64,000 nucleotides of DNA from Nageia nagi (GCA_050084985.1 JBITNC010000001.1:140616001-140680000); one strand, 5' to 3'; positions 23,389 through 35,888 are shown, counted from the stretch's first letter. A program made the numbers and translations. The notes: a model not told the origin generated them from the sequence alone.

Positions 23389-24989
23389 TGCCATCCCTCT
23401 TGGGATGAAGCTTTGTCCTCAAAGCTTGAAGTGTAGAAACTATTGCTATAGCTAATGAAGGATTTCCCATGTTGCATCTTCTGATGCCATACCTTGCCAT
23501 TGCATAAGGACTTTCGTGATAGAGTGATTATGAAGCTATCATGAATGTTGATCTAGAATTACCTCAAGTACAACTACCATTAATCCATCCTCTTCTAACT
23601 AGAGTAATTTTTTCTAAACTTGAACCTTTGATCCAACCACTTTCTTGAGGCAAGAGACATGAAACACTGGGTGAATCTTGGAAGAAGCAAAAAGCTTTAA
23701 TTTGTATGCAGCTAGGCCAATATGTTGTAACACCTTATAAGGAACATAAAACTTTGGGGCCAATTTTTGAGGACCTTTTATTTTTAAGTATTTCTAGCAA
23801 TAAGGTTGTAGCCTCAGAAATACCATGTCATCTACTTAGAACCTTCTTTCCACACATTATTGATTAGACTATTATTTCATATGATGTTGGGCTATCTAAA
23901 GGTTATCCTTGAAAAAATGAAGAATATCATCCCAAGCAACTAAATCTGAGTCAACTACCTAAACTTTATTGGTACTTACAACATACAAGATGATTATTGG
24001 TGGAGCTTGACCATAGACTGCTTCATAGGGGGTCATCTTGCTACTAAAATGGTAAGATGTATTATACCACCACTTAGCCAAGGGATGCCATTGTACCCAA
24101 TGCACAAGTTATGTTGAAGCAAAACAACATAAACATTTTTCCAAGCATTTGTTGATAATTTTAATCTAACCATCAGTTTGTGGGTGATATGTTGAGCTCA
24201 TGTTTAGTTGGGTACCTTGAAATTTAAAAAGCTCTTACCAAAAATGAATTATAAAAATGGGATCATGATCATTGATAATCATCTCTGGCATGGCATATAG
24301 TTTGAAAATTATATCTAAGAAAAATTATGCCACTGTCACTATTTTGTAGGGATGAGCTAATAAACCAAAATTAGGATATTTGGATAACCGATCAACCACC
24401 ACTAGAATAATTGATTTACCATGAGATTTAGGAAGGACTTCAATGAAATCCATTGAGATATCGATCCATGTATGGGTAGGTATGGGAAGAGTTTGAAGGA
24501 ATCTTAGAGTACCCACTATCTCACCCTTTTGTCATTGATACACATCATAAGCTACCATAAATTGCTTGATATCCAATTTCATACCTATCCAATAGAATAA
24601 TCATGACACTCACTTATAAGTTTTCAAAAATCCTTCATGTCATGATGTAGGTGTGGAATGCAATTCAGCAAGTATTTCTAATATACATTTTAAAGGAGAT
24701 GGTAACAAAATTTGATCTTTGAATCTCAAAATACCATCATGCCATGTGTGATGTGGTTTACTTATGGGGTCTTGAGTGATCTATTTAAGCAATTCTTGGG
24801 TGGAGATATCATCTACCAACTCTTATTTAAATCTATACAACCATTGAGGAATAGGAGATGAAAGAGCTTGCAGTCCTACTTGATCTTCAAATTTTCTAGA
24901 TAAAGCATCAGTAACCAGATTCTCCTTACCTTTACAGTATACTATCTCATAATCATATCCTAGTAGTTTGGTCACCCATTTTTGTTGCT
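23389..24989 (-). pseudogene. chromovirus integrase with C-terminal chromodomain, broken
   Basis: In element orientation the region shows the HHCC-type zinc segment (HEGFLKTYK ... FYWIGMKLDIKQFMV...C about 24650-24545). The integrase core follows: [20 protein letters not shown] and [11 protein letters not shown] (24500-24360), then NDHDPIFI and YHPQTDG further down. The C-terminal GPY/F-like region includes [11 protein letters not shown] (about 23660). At about 23515-23460 residues like VLMQWQGMASEDATWE match the chromodomain that targets chromovirus insertion to particular chromatin. Numerous stops and frame changes are present. The enzyme would have joined element cDNA to host DNA. Confidence 0.85.
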
Positions 24990-26440
24990 CAGACATAGAA
25001 ATGTGTTACTCAATGAAAAATTTCAAACTATGATGATCTATAAGGATGATGAAATGGTGATCAATGAGATATGGTATCCAACATTGAATTGCATGAATGA
25101 TGGCAAGTATTTCTTTTTCATAAGTGGATTTACCCAAAATTTTCCCAAAGAGTGCTCTACTAATGAATGCCAAGGGATGCCCCACTTGCATTAATACTAC
25201 CCTGATTCCTACTCCATAAGCATCACATTCTATCATAAAAGTTTTATAAAAATCTAGCATTGCTAATACCAAGGTGATACACATTGCCTCCTTGAGCTTA
25301 AGGAAAGTTGCCTCAACTTGAGGAGACCATTGGAATGCATTCTTTTTCAACAACATGGTTATAGGTGCTGCAATCTTTCCATAATCCTTCACAAATTTCC
25401 TATAATAGCCTGTCAACCCCAAGAATCCTTGGAGACTTTTAAAAAATGTAGGAATAGACCAATTTTTCATGTCAATAATCTTTTATAGATCCACCTTAAC
25501 TCCCTTATCGGATATATCATGGCCTAAGTAGTCAATTTCCCTCTTGTTGAATGAACATTCTGATGTTTTTGCATATAGCTAGTGTTCTTTCAAAATTTGT
25601 ATGGTTTTTTTCAACATGTGCCATATGTTCTTACCATGTCTTATTGTAGATCAAGATATCATCAAAGAAAACTAAAATGAACTTCCTAAGGAATGGATGA
25701 AACATCTGATTCATTAAACTTTGAAACATGGATGGAGCATTTGTGAGGCCAAAATGCATGACCAAGAACTCATAATGGCCCTCATGGATGTGAAATGCAA
25801 TTTTTGGTATACCCTCCTCCTTGAGGTGGATTTGGTGATACCCAAATCATAGGTCTAGCTTGAAAAAATATCTTACCCCATGCAGTTCATCCAATAATTC
25901 ATTAATGATCGAGATGGAAAATTTGTCTTTGATGGTAATTTTGTTAAGGGCGTTGAAATACACACACATATGCTAAGAACCATCTTTCTTACAAACCAAT
26001 ATAATTGGATGAGAATATGGGCTTATGCTAGGTCAAATTACTCGTACATCCAATAGTTCTTTAACCAATTTTTTAATTTTATTTTTCTGTAAACAAGGAT
26101 ATCAATAAGGATGAATGTTTAGTGGGTGACTTTTCAACACCAACTAGATAGCATGATCATGTGATCGCTGGGGTGGTAAGCCCATTGGTTCCTCAAAGGT
26201 ACTTGAATGCTTACTTAATATGGGCTATAGATCCTTAGAATCTATGATTTTAGATTTGATGATTGATAAAGAGTATAACTGTACCAACATCCCTTTTCTA
26301 GTTTTTCATAGGATCTTTTCCATGCGATGTGAGCTCATAACTTGTATAGATCCACCCTATAATCCCTTGAGAGTATGATCTTATTCATGTATTTTGAAGG
26401 TCATCCATAGCTCTATAAAATTCCACTATATGATGCCCAA
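24990..26440 (-). pseudogene. chromovirus reverse transcriptase and RNase H, broken
   Basis: RT landmarks appear in order across three frames: the PY-Q-EIEK-type start (about 26130), CVYFNALNKIT-like residues (about 25950), [17 protein letters not shown]-like residues (about 25760), the catalytic VFFDDILIY (25651-25673), and GFLGLTGYYRKFVKDYG with TMLLKKNAFQWS (25450-25330). RNase H follows with ECDAYGVGIRVVLMQ, FISRALFG, YEKEILAI and DHHSLKFF (25240-25010). The stretch 25006-25470 is open for 154 codons, the longest surviving piece. Together these domains copied element RNA into DNA and removed the RNA strand. Confidence 0.9.
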
Positions 26441-26720
26441 AGTCCTCAACCATTATACCCTTAAAACTATATCACATCCCCTAAATGGTAAAGCATACAT
26501 GTCACTTTTCAAAGTATAGTGGTCCATGCTTAGTTTGACATTATGAAATGTGCCTTTACATGCTATTTGTCCTCCATTACCAACCATAACCTCAAAATTA
26601 TTTGTAAGGTGGATGTAACTGTTAGTAACCTTAGCCACTCATGGATCAATAAAATTATGAGTACTTTACAAATCTAACAATATTATGAGAGGGCACTTTT
26701 TAAAAAACCCTTTGATCTTC
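26441..26720 (-). pseudogene. chromovirus aspartic protease, broken
   Basis: The catalytic loop survives only as LLDL.NIHNFIDP (about 26700-26640), where the family has a DSGSTHNFI-like motif. It is followed by VMVGNGGQIACKG and a GCDIVLRV.WL closing segment (26590-26450). It is split by stops and lies in the expected place between the gag zinc knuckle and RT. Confidence 0.75.
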
Positions 26721-27820
26721 ATAGTTTGAGGGGTGGTAATTCTTACCAATGCATTGTAAGAGATAACCAAGGCCTCCTCATCTGGAATTTCCTTTGTAAC
26801 CTCTTTAGATGCACTCTCATATTCCTCCTTACTAGGAGAATTAGCATTAAGAAAATAAAACTTTTGTTGTGTACAACAATGATCATGAATAAATTTCTCA
26901 TCACAATTATAGCACAAGCCCTTCTTTTGATGCTCTTCCATTTTCTCCCACATTAACTTTTTAGTTTGCATTGTGCAATTCAATGGTGGGGCACTTATGT
27001 TATTAAAGGAATGGGAAATATTATGTGTTTTGGTGAATGGAGGTCTTGCATTTTGTCAATGAGCACTAGCTTTATCTTTAGCGAGCTTTGCCAAGGCAAT
27101 AGCATCCATCATAGTTTGGAGATTAAACATTTTGACCTCTAGTTTATTTTTTTCTTTTAAGCCATTGGTAAAACAACTTGTGAAAAATGCATCATCCAAC
27201 TCCTCTATGTGATTTTCTAATTTCTTAAATTTATTTTGGTATTCTTTGACTATTGTAATTTGATGTAACTTGGTCAATGCCCCTATGAAATCTTCATAGT
27301 CATTAAGATCAAAATGGATCAGTAATTATTGAGTGAATTCATCCCATGAAGGAGTAGGATGCATTTTTGAGTATCACTGGTGCCATTGGAGAGCCTCATG
27401 GTCCAAATGAAAATATGCCATGCTCACCTTTAAATCCTCTAGGATTTGGTTCAATGTGAAATACTATCTAGCTTTATAAATCCAACTAGTGGAATTATCT
27501 CCATCAAATCAACGAAAATCCAATTTGGTTATGTGGGAAAGAATGAAACCACCTTGTTGGCTCTAAAAGTTATGATGATACCCTTATGGATTTATTGACT
27601 GCCTTGATTGTTATGAACTAGATGCATTGTTGGTATGACTAAGACTTAGTTGAACACCATCACATTTACTATCAAGGGTTTGTATTTGTATCTCTATTTT
27701 TCAAATTTTTTCTCTAAATGTACTAGTAAGTGTATCTACCATTTGTTGTATCATAGTTTGAAATTTCATCATGGTAGGATCAGCTTGTGTTGCTATTTGG
27801 GATCTTGTTTCAGGTGCCAT
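26721..27820 (-). pseudogene. chromovirus gag, broken
   Basis: The start ATG is at 27820 (MAPETRSQIATQADPTMM), 780 bp downstream of the 5' LTR. The capsid domain shows LDFR.FDGDNSTSWIYKARQYF (about 27530-27470), then ALQWHQ, WDEFTQ and the 27056-27277 piece with EYQNKFKKLENHI and FTNGLKEK. The zinc knuckle is CYNCDEKFIHDHCC (about 26920-26880), the chromovirus version with Cys-x2-Cys spacing. Gag forms the particle around element RNA. Stops break the frame at several places. Confidence 0.85.
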
Positions 27821-28599
27821 TTCTAAAAATTGCTATTTTAGAAGTTAATATTTTTAGAAATTGTTATTTTTAGAAAGTGCTCAAAAAATGTATGATTGTA
27901 ATATATCAAAATGATCAGCTCAAAAAGATGATCACAATGGGCTAGGTCTCTTGATGATAATTTTTAGATCTTAAACTCTTTTTTTTTTTATGTTTGTGGG
28001 TCTATTTTCTTTTGTTAAAAATTGCTAAAATGGTATAAATTTTTAGTTATTTAGCTTTAAAGTTTTTCCTACCTTTGAATTGCTAGTTTTAGTAGCTCTA
28101 AAAAATTGCATGTCATCCATTCTACTTCCCAAATCAAAAATTTTTTGTGTGAAAGAATGATTCTAGTGTAAGGATTATATGCTCTATAGGCTTATCTAAA
28201 CATCCATCCTATCCAACTTTCATAAGGAAAGAGGCTACAAAGATGGCTTTTGTGACAAGTAACTTTCCAGTAGCACTTGCTAGTGCACTATAATTTATAG
28301 ATGATCGACATAGCTTCCTATCTAGTTTTCATTTATAGCCTAGATAGTCTCCAATATACCCTTCAGTATGTGGAGTCCAATTTCATGTAGAATTTTGTTT
28401 GAGGCCTAGGTATTGGTACAAAGTTTTTTGCACCTCACTTCACACACAACTTTATGGGCAAGTATGCTTACCTAAAAATGACAAATCCTCTTAGATATTT
28501 TAAAACCTTCGATATAGGGTTTCTAGCTTAGACCTTTAAGAATTTTTTTTTTTAATTTTCTTGTAGCAGAATGACCTTGGGAAGAGCTTTGATACCAAA
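27821..28599 (-). other. chromovirus leader with primer-binding site
   Basis: This is the untranslated region between 5' LTR and gag. The primer site TGGTATCAAAGCTC reads on the minus strand at 28597-28584; one base differs from the standard initiator-Met match. No ORF of note. Confidence 0.75.
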
Positions 28600-29008
28600 T
28601 GTTATGATCTTACAAATATGAAAAGGGAAATATTGTAGAAATAAAATGAATATTGATTTTCAATAGGAAAACAACAAATATCTATTGGAAATAATAAAGC
28701 ATGCACTGGTAAATAGAACATAAAATAGCACTAATAAGCAAATAATGATAGGATTTTACTAAATAGTAATAGAATCACAAGTTGCTTCAAGGGGGCTACT
28801 TCCTTACAACTCCAAAGCCAAAAAATAATATTCAAGATGCATTTCTCCACACACTTCTATCTATTTATATTAAACTAACCCTAACCCTAATAGTAATGCA
28901 AATCAAGCCTCGCTCTTATAATCACAATATTACAATTTACAATATAGGTTAATAATTTAATAAAATACTAATACTAGCACTAAAATATTGGGATGTGGGA
29001 TCCTAACA
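28600..29008 (-). repeat. 5' LTR of the chromovirus
   Basis: 409 bp, with plus-strand ends TGTTATGATC and GATCCTAACA. It aligns end to end with 22979-23388. The right flank AAATG (29009-29013) repeats the left flank of the element. Confidence 0.92.
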
Positions 29009-29013
29009 AAATG

Positions 29014-29269
29014 CATATATGAGTTTTTTACACATGCATAATTGAATAGCGTTAAAAGACAATATAAGTTCCTCACATATGGATAATTGAACAATATAAA
29101 AGATGGTCAATCAAATGCTCAAAATATATACAACAAGTTCCTCATGTAGAGAAAACTTATCATGAAGTTATACAACTAAATCAACACTACATAGCAAAAT
29201 AAATCCTCCTAGGAGTGAAGTTATCATCATAAACATGAATTCAACATAAGAATTCAAATTTCACTCCCC
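29014..29269 (-). other. copia A 3' tail, part next to pol
   Basis: Two or three phrases like aagttcctcacatatggataattga recur at about 50-60 bp spacing. The same phrases, inverted, occur in the tail of copia C (53250-53390, gttatccatgtgtgag and similar). The stretch near 29270 (cccctaagggcaacttcatc) matches the end of copia C pol. Confidence 0.6.
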
Positions 29270-30960
29270 CTAAGGGCAACTTCATCAACTCGATAACATC
29301 CTTAAGCTTACTAAAATAAGATTTAGGAAGGGGCTTGGTAAATAAATTAGTATATTTCAAGGTTGATGGATAATACTTTAGGTGTATAATGCCATAAAGA
29401 ACCTTTTCCTTTATGAAATGGGCTTAGGTTTCCATATGTTTTGTTCTTTGATGGAACATGAGATTCTTAGCCAAATAAATAATCAACTAATTGTCTAAAG
29501 AAATCATATAATGGCTAGCTTGATCATACTTAATTTTTTTAGAATATGCCTAAGCCAAATAGCTTCTTAGGTTGCAACAGACATGGCTTGATATTCATAT
29601 TCTATGGTGGAAAGAGAAATAGTAGGCTACTTCTTGGGAGCCCAAGAGATAGCACCTAAACTAATGCTGAATACATATGCAAAGGTTGATTTTCTATCAT
29701 CTCTATCTTCCCCATAGTCAAAATTTAACTTTGAGAGAACAAAAGAGGGTAACTTGGAATACTTGAGATTAAGATCCTTCATCCCTGCAACATACCTCAA
29801 GATTTGCTTAAGAACATTGAGGTGTTCAACATATGGTATTTGCATGAATCATATGATCAAATTCATTACAAAGGTAATATCTAGCCTAGAAATAGTCAAA
29901 TAAAGAAGACTATCAATTAATTTCTTGTAAGCTATAGCATCTACCAACTAAGAGTTAGAGCTAAGTGAAATAGTGATTTCAGAAGAGACTAGGATTTTAG
30001 CATGTCTACATTCTTTCATCTCTATCTCCCCCATAGTTAGAATATAACCTTGAGAGAACAAAAGAGGGTAACTTGGAATACTTGAGAGCAAGATCTTTCA
30101 TCCCTGCAACATACCTCAAGATTTGCTTAACAACATTGAGGTGTTCAACATATGGTTTTTTCATGAATCATACGATCAAATTCATTACAAAGGCAATATC
30201 TAGCATAGAAATAGTCAAATAAAGAAGACTATCAATTAATTTCTTGTAAGCTATAGCATCTACCAACTAAGAGTTGGAGCTAAGTGAAATAGTGATTCTA
30301 GAAGAGATTAGGTTTTTAGCATGTCTACATTCTTTCATTCCAAACTTTTGCAAGATGTTTGATATATAATTAGACTGATTGAGATAAGTACATTTCTTGT
30401 ATTGGTACACTTGCATTAGAAGGTAGTAGTGCAAGAGACCAATATCAATCATTTCAAATGTTGGCTTAAGTTTTTATATTAATTCTTGAATGATTTCATC
30501 ATTATTCCTAGTAATCAAAAGATCATCCACGTAAAGGAGAATCAATACCACATATTTTCCATGATTGAGCACATATAGATCGAAGTTAGAAATTTTTTTG
30601 GAGAAACCAATGTTATAAAAGTATCTTGAAATCTTCTTATATTAGGCTCTAGGTGCTTGATTAAGTCCATACAAATACTTCTTTAGCTTACACATGAATG
30701 GATCTTTTACTTCTAAAATAAATATTTATAGTTGATTCATGTAGATTTTCACATCTAAGTTACCATTGAGAAATGCACTCTTGATGTCAAGTTAAAAAAA
30801 TTTTCATCCTTGAGCTGCTAAAAGAGTAAGGATTATTTTGATAGTTGGCATATTTTCCATGGGAGAATAGGTTTTCTCATAATCCACTTTGCATTTTTGA
30901 GCAAAACCTTTGGCCACTAATCATGCCTTGTATTTCTCAATATCCTTAACTGAATTGAAC
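29270..30960 (-). pseudogene. copia A reverse transcriptase and RNase H, broken
   Basis: The catalytic LLYVDDLLITRN is intact at about 30533-30500. Downstream are GLLHYYLLMQV, YISNILQKFGM (30450-30330) and the segment VEHLNVLKQILRYVAGMKDLNLKY with RKSTFAYVFSISLGAISWAPKK (29840-29627), then a STIEYEYQAM-like stretch. These are the copia RT thumb and RNase H landmarks. A 319-bp tandem duplication copies the thumb/RNase H junction. The frame is closed by many stops, several of them where Gln or Trp is expected. Upstream RT residues (30540-30960) are recognisable only in pieces. Confidence 0.85.
29702..30339. repeat. 319-bp tandem duplication within copia A RT
   Basis: Unit one (29702-30020) and unit two (30021-30339) both run from tctatctYcccCatagt to catgtctacattctttcat and are highly similar across the whole length. 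Because 319 is not divisible by three, the second copy is out of frame. The original protein order would need only one unit, so this is a post-insertion change or was present in a dead copy. Confidence 0.88.
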
Positions 30961-32000
30961 TTGACCTTGTAGATCCACTTATTACCAATCACATTCTTCT
31001 CATTGGGATAAGAAACCAAGTCCCAAGTTTCATTTTTCATAAGAGCTTCATACTCCACTTTCATGGCTTTCATTTAGCACTCATGTTTTGAAGCTTCTTT
31101 GAATGATGAGGGCTCATTCTTGTTATCAAATTTGGCAAATAAGAATTTTTTCAAGGTCATACTTATTTTATCCTTTGTGTTAGAGAATTTTGTTCCTAGG
31201 GTGACTTTTTTATATCAATATCCAACTAGATAGGTACAATTGATGATTAATATAGATCATCAACATCCTCATTAGAAATAGATTCTTTAAGAAGTTCATT
31301 GAACTTTATATTTCTTGATATGAACATTGCTCTGTAGGATGAAGAATAGAGAATGTAGCCTCTATGTTGACTATCATAACCAACAAAGATGCATTTTTTA
31401 TCTCTATTGTCTAATTTTTTTCTTTTCTCAGAAACAATGTAGGAGAATGCTTCATAACCAAATACCCTAAGGTGGAAAATGTTAGGTTTTATTCCTATCC
31501 AAGCCTCAAAAAGAGTTTTACCTATAATGGATTTTATGGGACACCTATTCAAGGTGTAAATTGCAATGCTCATAGCTTCACCCTATAAGAAATTAGAAAG
31601 ATCTAGCCATCTCCATAATTATTTTATTTTTCTTTTCGATAACACCATTTTGCTGAGGAGTGTAAGGAATTGTAAACTACCTCTTAATTCCATACTTAGT
31701 GCAAAATGCATTAAACTCATTGCTATAATATTCTCTCTCATTATTTGATTTTATCATGTTCATTTTAAGGTTAGTTTGATTTGCAATTAAGGCCTTAAAA
31801 TCTTTAAAACTCTCAAAGGTTTGATCCTTATGCTCAAGTAGATAGCCAAATCTCATCCTACTGAAGTCATCGATGAAAGTTGAGATATAAGATGCTCCTC
31901 CAAGTGACTTAATTTGCAATAGGTCCATAAAATCTAAATGCACAAGTTGAAGAGGTTGAAATGCCCTTATTGCCTTATCTTTTTCAAACCTTTATCTATT
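30961..32000 (-). pseudogene. copia A integrase, broken
   Basis: The core is visible in order: VHLDFMDLLQIKSLGGASY (about 31940), TFIDDFSRMRFGYLLEHKDQ, then IKSNNEREYYSNEFNAFCTKYGIKR and, after a stop, FTIPYTPQQNGVIEKKN (to about 31630). The positions of the D, D and E catalytic residues can be followed. The C-terminal copia segment MSIAIYTLNRCPIKSI ... FEAWIGIKPN ... LRVFGYEAFSYI ... KKCIFVGYDSQHRGYILY (31573-31330) is open for 108 codons. Further remnants lead towards RT. Confidence 0.88.
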
Positions 32001-32580
32001 CACCTTGCCTAGGATGCATTTTTCACATAAACCAATTGAAGGTAAAATTAAAAAAAAACCTTTCACAAGTTCTTGATCTTTTATGATTTGAATACTCTTA
32101 TGGTTAAGGTGCCCTAAATGTTGGTGCCAAAGATTGCCTCTAGAAAACACATTTGTAGCAAAACACATCTTTGTTGGAACTTGATCCACAATGTAGAGAT
32201 CATCTTTTATTGACCCTTTAACCAACATGGCTATTTCTTTCTTAATACATTGGGATTGTGATTTTAACTCAAATAAGTACCTTTTTCTTGCATCATGAAT
32301 CATGGAGAGAAGGTTCATCCTGAGCTTAGGAACATAGAGCATATTTTCAAGAACCTTCCTATGAATCAACACACTCTTAATTTCTTGGATTTCAAATATT
32401 GAATTATCACTTATCACAATTGCATCTTTTCCATACATATGAAAATTTTCAAAATTATCCTTTTCAAAGTATAAATTATTAGTGCATCCAAATTCAATAA
32501 TCTAATCAATCAAAAAAGAGGGAGTCATGGAGTAGAGCCCAACAACAAGTCCAAGTTTTATATTCTTCTTCCCTTTAAAA
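32001..32580 (-). pseudogene. copia A protease remnant and pre-integrase domain
   Basis: The frame 31992-32438 is open for 148 codons. It contains DNSIFEIQEIKSVLIHRKV, LYVPKLRMNLLSM, and the GAG-pre-integrase zinc segment LWHQHLGHLNHKSI ... CEKCILGK (about 32130-32000). The protease active site upstream (about 32500) is scarcely readable. This is the normal copia order. Confidence 0.8.
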
Positions 32581-33467
32581 TTATTTACATTTCTATTACC
32601 TTTATTCTTTTATTTTCTTTTCTTTTTGTAGCAATCAAATTTTTTGTGACCATGGATGCCACAAAAGTTACAATCTCTATCGAATTTTGCCTTAGGATTT
32701 GATTTGCTTGCCTTGCCTTTTTCATCTCTTTGCTTGTTGTAGATGTTGTTATTTTTATTTTTTCTCCTTTTCTCAAACTTATTGGAAGAGAAAAGATAAT
32801 ATTTATTTTGATGATTAAACTTCTTGAAAGGAGTTTTGGTTGCTCATAGAGCAATGTTATTATCTTTTGGAAGAGAGATCAACATCTTTTTGTTAAGAGT
32901 TTCTTCATGCTTCAAAAGGAGCCTTAAAAGGTTATTGAGGGAGAAGAATTCTTCTTCATCATGAAATCTAGTCTTAATTACAGTCACAAAGTTACTAAAA
33001 TTTGAAGAAAGGTTTTGGATAATGATCAAGACCATGAACTCAATGTTGATCCAATTGCACCCATAAAAAAAAAGTTAGGTCTTGAGATAGATGATATTGT
33101 TCAAGTATATGGCAACATTTTTATCTTCCCCTTGATGATATTGAAGCAACTTTTGGATAATAATGAACCTCTTTGAAAACTTAGATTCAAAGTAAATTAT
33201 TTTGAGCTTATCCCAAGCTTCCTTAGCTAAGGTTGATGATGAAATCATATGGAGCACTTCATCTGACATTGCACAAAAAATTATGGATGTTGCCAATTAA
33301 TTCTTCATATTTTATGCCTCAAGTGCCTTCTCATTTGTAGGAGAAGTAAAGTTCTCATTAAATATTTGCTAAAGATTCCTTACCTGTAATTCAACTCTCA
33401 TCTTAGGTTCCCAAATACCAAAGTTGGAACCATTGAGAATGTGCTTGGGTAAGAAGGTGTCTCCCAT
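32581..33467 (-). pseudogene. copia A gag (UBN2 type), broken
   Basis: The start ATG is at 33467 (MGDTFLPKHILNGSNFGIWE), the same start as in copia C. Pieces in order: CAMSDEVLHMISSSTLAKEAWDKLK (about 33270), LLQYHQGEDKNVAIYL, LIIIQNLSSNFSNFVTVIKTR, LLRLLLKHEETLNKK, and a CCHC zinc knuckle CNFCGIHGHKKFDC (32672-32631) with all four metal ligands kept. This is the copia gag of the UBN2 family. It carries several stops and frame changes. Confidence 0.85.
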
Positions 33468-33910
33468 TTGCTACACAAGAATGTGAAAATGTTAACCTTT
33501 GTAAGCATATGGTATAGAACAACATTTTAATCATCCATACATATTTTAGATTTATTCAAGTAAATCAGTCATACATGTTAAATTTGATAAAAGAACATGC
33601 TTAATTTGTTAAACAAAGTTCACATGTGAAAATATTTACAATAGAAATTCATAATACATCCCATGTATCCAACACTTTTTTCATCACCAAGTACCATATA
33701 TGTAGAGGGATATTATTGAGACTTATTTTCTTATCTAAAATTAGGCCTCCACCTAGATGCCTGCAAGGTGGAGTCCACGTACTACCAATCCTCAACTAGT
33801 TAGCCTTGGATAGTAATATACTTTCATAAGGAGTAATAAATATATTCCAAGGTTATGATGTATTCTGGATCAGCCAAATAAGTTATCCTCCTAGGTTATT
33901 AGGATAATCT

Positions 33911-34099
33911 TTGAATGGATGCACAGACATATGGTATCACTACACACATACTTGTACACCTATTGGAGTTAATTCCAAATCAATAGAGGACTTAGGGGCA
34001 ATTAAGAAGTACAAACTTTTCACCATTTTGATTATTAGATTAAAGGCTTTGATCTACCTTTCCCTCACCTTTTGGCTTCCCAAAAAATTTATGTTATGA
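33911..34099 (+). other. antisense ORF in copia A leader (conserved with copia C)
   Basis: An open frame of 62 codons lies on the strand opposite to copia A gag-pol, 444 bp from the gag start. Its product shares WYHYTH, PIGV, IEDLGAI.KYKLFT and IIRLK with the antisense ORF at 49819-50088 of copia C, at the same place in the element. No known domain. It could be conserved leader DNA rather than a protein. Confidence 0.35.
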
Positions 34100-35820
34100 A
34101 ATGCATGTGAGAATGTGTTCATTTTAGGGGTTTCACATTCAATGTTTACATAAATAAGCAAAGATGAAAAAAATATAAATTAAAGTACATAAAAAAATAA
34201 AACATCATCCATTCATAACTTGGAACCTTAAAAGTCTAATGGATTTTGTTTACTAACCCCTAATGGACATCTTTACATAATTCCAAATTTTGCACAAGTT
34301 CATTCATAACTTTGTATACGAAATTTATCAATTAATACTTAGAGAGGCATAAGATATTATAAGTAATAAACATTCATCATTTCCATAACTTGTAAAAAAT
34401 TTAAGTAAAACATTCATAAAATTTCTCCCTTCTTTTTTACTTAAAAGATCTTAAATGAGATGCTTTCCATTTAAAAAATAGCATTATTAGGTTACCTTAG
34501 AAAATAAATTTAACTAAGGAAAAAAATACTAAGAATTTTGCTCTAGTTTCTTAATTGCAATAAGTACTAAAAAATTGCATTTTTACCAAAGTAAAAAAAA
34601 TTGCAATTTGATTAGAGCATAAAAAAAATTACTCCTTGGCATGCCTACTTAAAAAAGATTTAGCTTGTAACTTCAAGGGAAAGAATAATTTTAGCTAAGT
34701 AGAAAATATTTTTTCTATTGAAATAATTTAAAGGAGTAAAAAAAAATAATAATAACCTTCAAAAAAATAGTTACCTGTTCATGATTTCCTCTAAGTAAAC
34801 AAGGTAAAAATTTAATAAGCCATCATGCATTTTGACTTAATAGAATTAGCACTTGAGAGGAAATAATGACAATGGATTTAATTTGAACTTAGCTATTAAT
34901 GCAATTTTTTCTCTAAGAACTTCAAGTTAGATTCATTTAAACACTCCAAGTTAGATTCATTAATGAATGATAGATAGTTGGTAAAAAAAGGTCTAAAAAA
35001 TTTTACTTGTAAGAAACATCCCAAAAAAAATGAGAAAAGGAAAAAATAAATAAACCTTGGTTTATGTGAAAGGGTTGGGGAGGAGGGGTCAAAGAGGCAC
35101 CCAAGGAGAGAGGGCCTCATGAGGTGCTAAGGAGAAACACTCTTGAAATTATTTTGATGGATTACCTTTATGATGATTGAGATAGAGTCATGGAAAGGTT
35201 CTAAGAGGTGCTGCAAGGGCTTATGCTTTAATAATTTGCATAGATAAGACGAAGGATTAAAGGGTCTTAGCTCCCTAGTTTTACCATAAATAATAGGAAA
35301 CAAAATTGTAAACATTACTCTAAATGAAGGATTAAGGGGTCATGAGGGCCTATGTTTTAATGAGCCACATAAAGAAGATGAAGGATTAAAGGGTCTCGAC
35401 TCCTTGGTTTTACCATAAATAGAAATAAAAAAAATTGAAAGTGTTACATGTTAGAGTGGAGCCTAAGCTATAGGGGGGCAGTGTTGAATGGCCAAGAGGG
35501 CCTTTCAATAGGTGCAAGGGAGATTAATGATTACATGGGCTTCTTTAACTATCGCAAGGACTTCTTTTTGTTTACCTAGCCATGTAGGTCTTTTCAATAT
35601 CCCATGAGGGCATTTCCAATAGGTTGTGTTGGAATGAGGTGAGGTAGAGGAGCTAAGGCCACCCTCAGGCCATCACCAAGGAGGAGGCCAGCAGTAAGCC
35701 AAAAAAAAATTATTTTCCAAAACAAACAAATATATGTGCATTGAATAAGAAAAATTTATACTATGTTAATATTACATGTTTAGATTTAAAGCATAACCCT
35801 CCTTTTTTTTTACAAAAAGG

Positions 35821-35821
35821 A

Positions 35822-35888
<67 letters not shown>
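35821..35888. repeat. (AT)n microsatellite
   Basis: About 68 bases of nearly pure alternating AT with one phase slip near 35849. It is self-complementary and could form a hairpin or cruciform. The tyrosine/isoleucine frames on both strands through it are artefacts. Confidence 0.95.

Larger units (their letters stand above)
22979..29008 (-). mobile_element. complete chromovirus (Ty3/gypsy) nested in copia A
   Basis: The element is 6,030 bp with LTRs 22979-23388 and 28600-29008, and is flanked by a perfect AAATG target duplication. In element orientation it has an initiator-Met primer site with one mismatch (TGGTATCAAAGCTC at 28597-28584). Gag, protease, RT, RNase H, integrase and a C-terminal chromodomain-like segment follow, then a purine tract before the 3' LTR. 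The two LTRs differ at roughly one position in eight by eye. All coding parts are broken. Both LTRs contain the telomere-like phrase taaccctaa. Confidence 0.92.

Noticed and set aside
24982-25194. 70-codon plus ORF
   Set aside because: It is the shadow of the chromovirus RNase H on the opposite strand.
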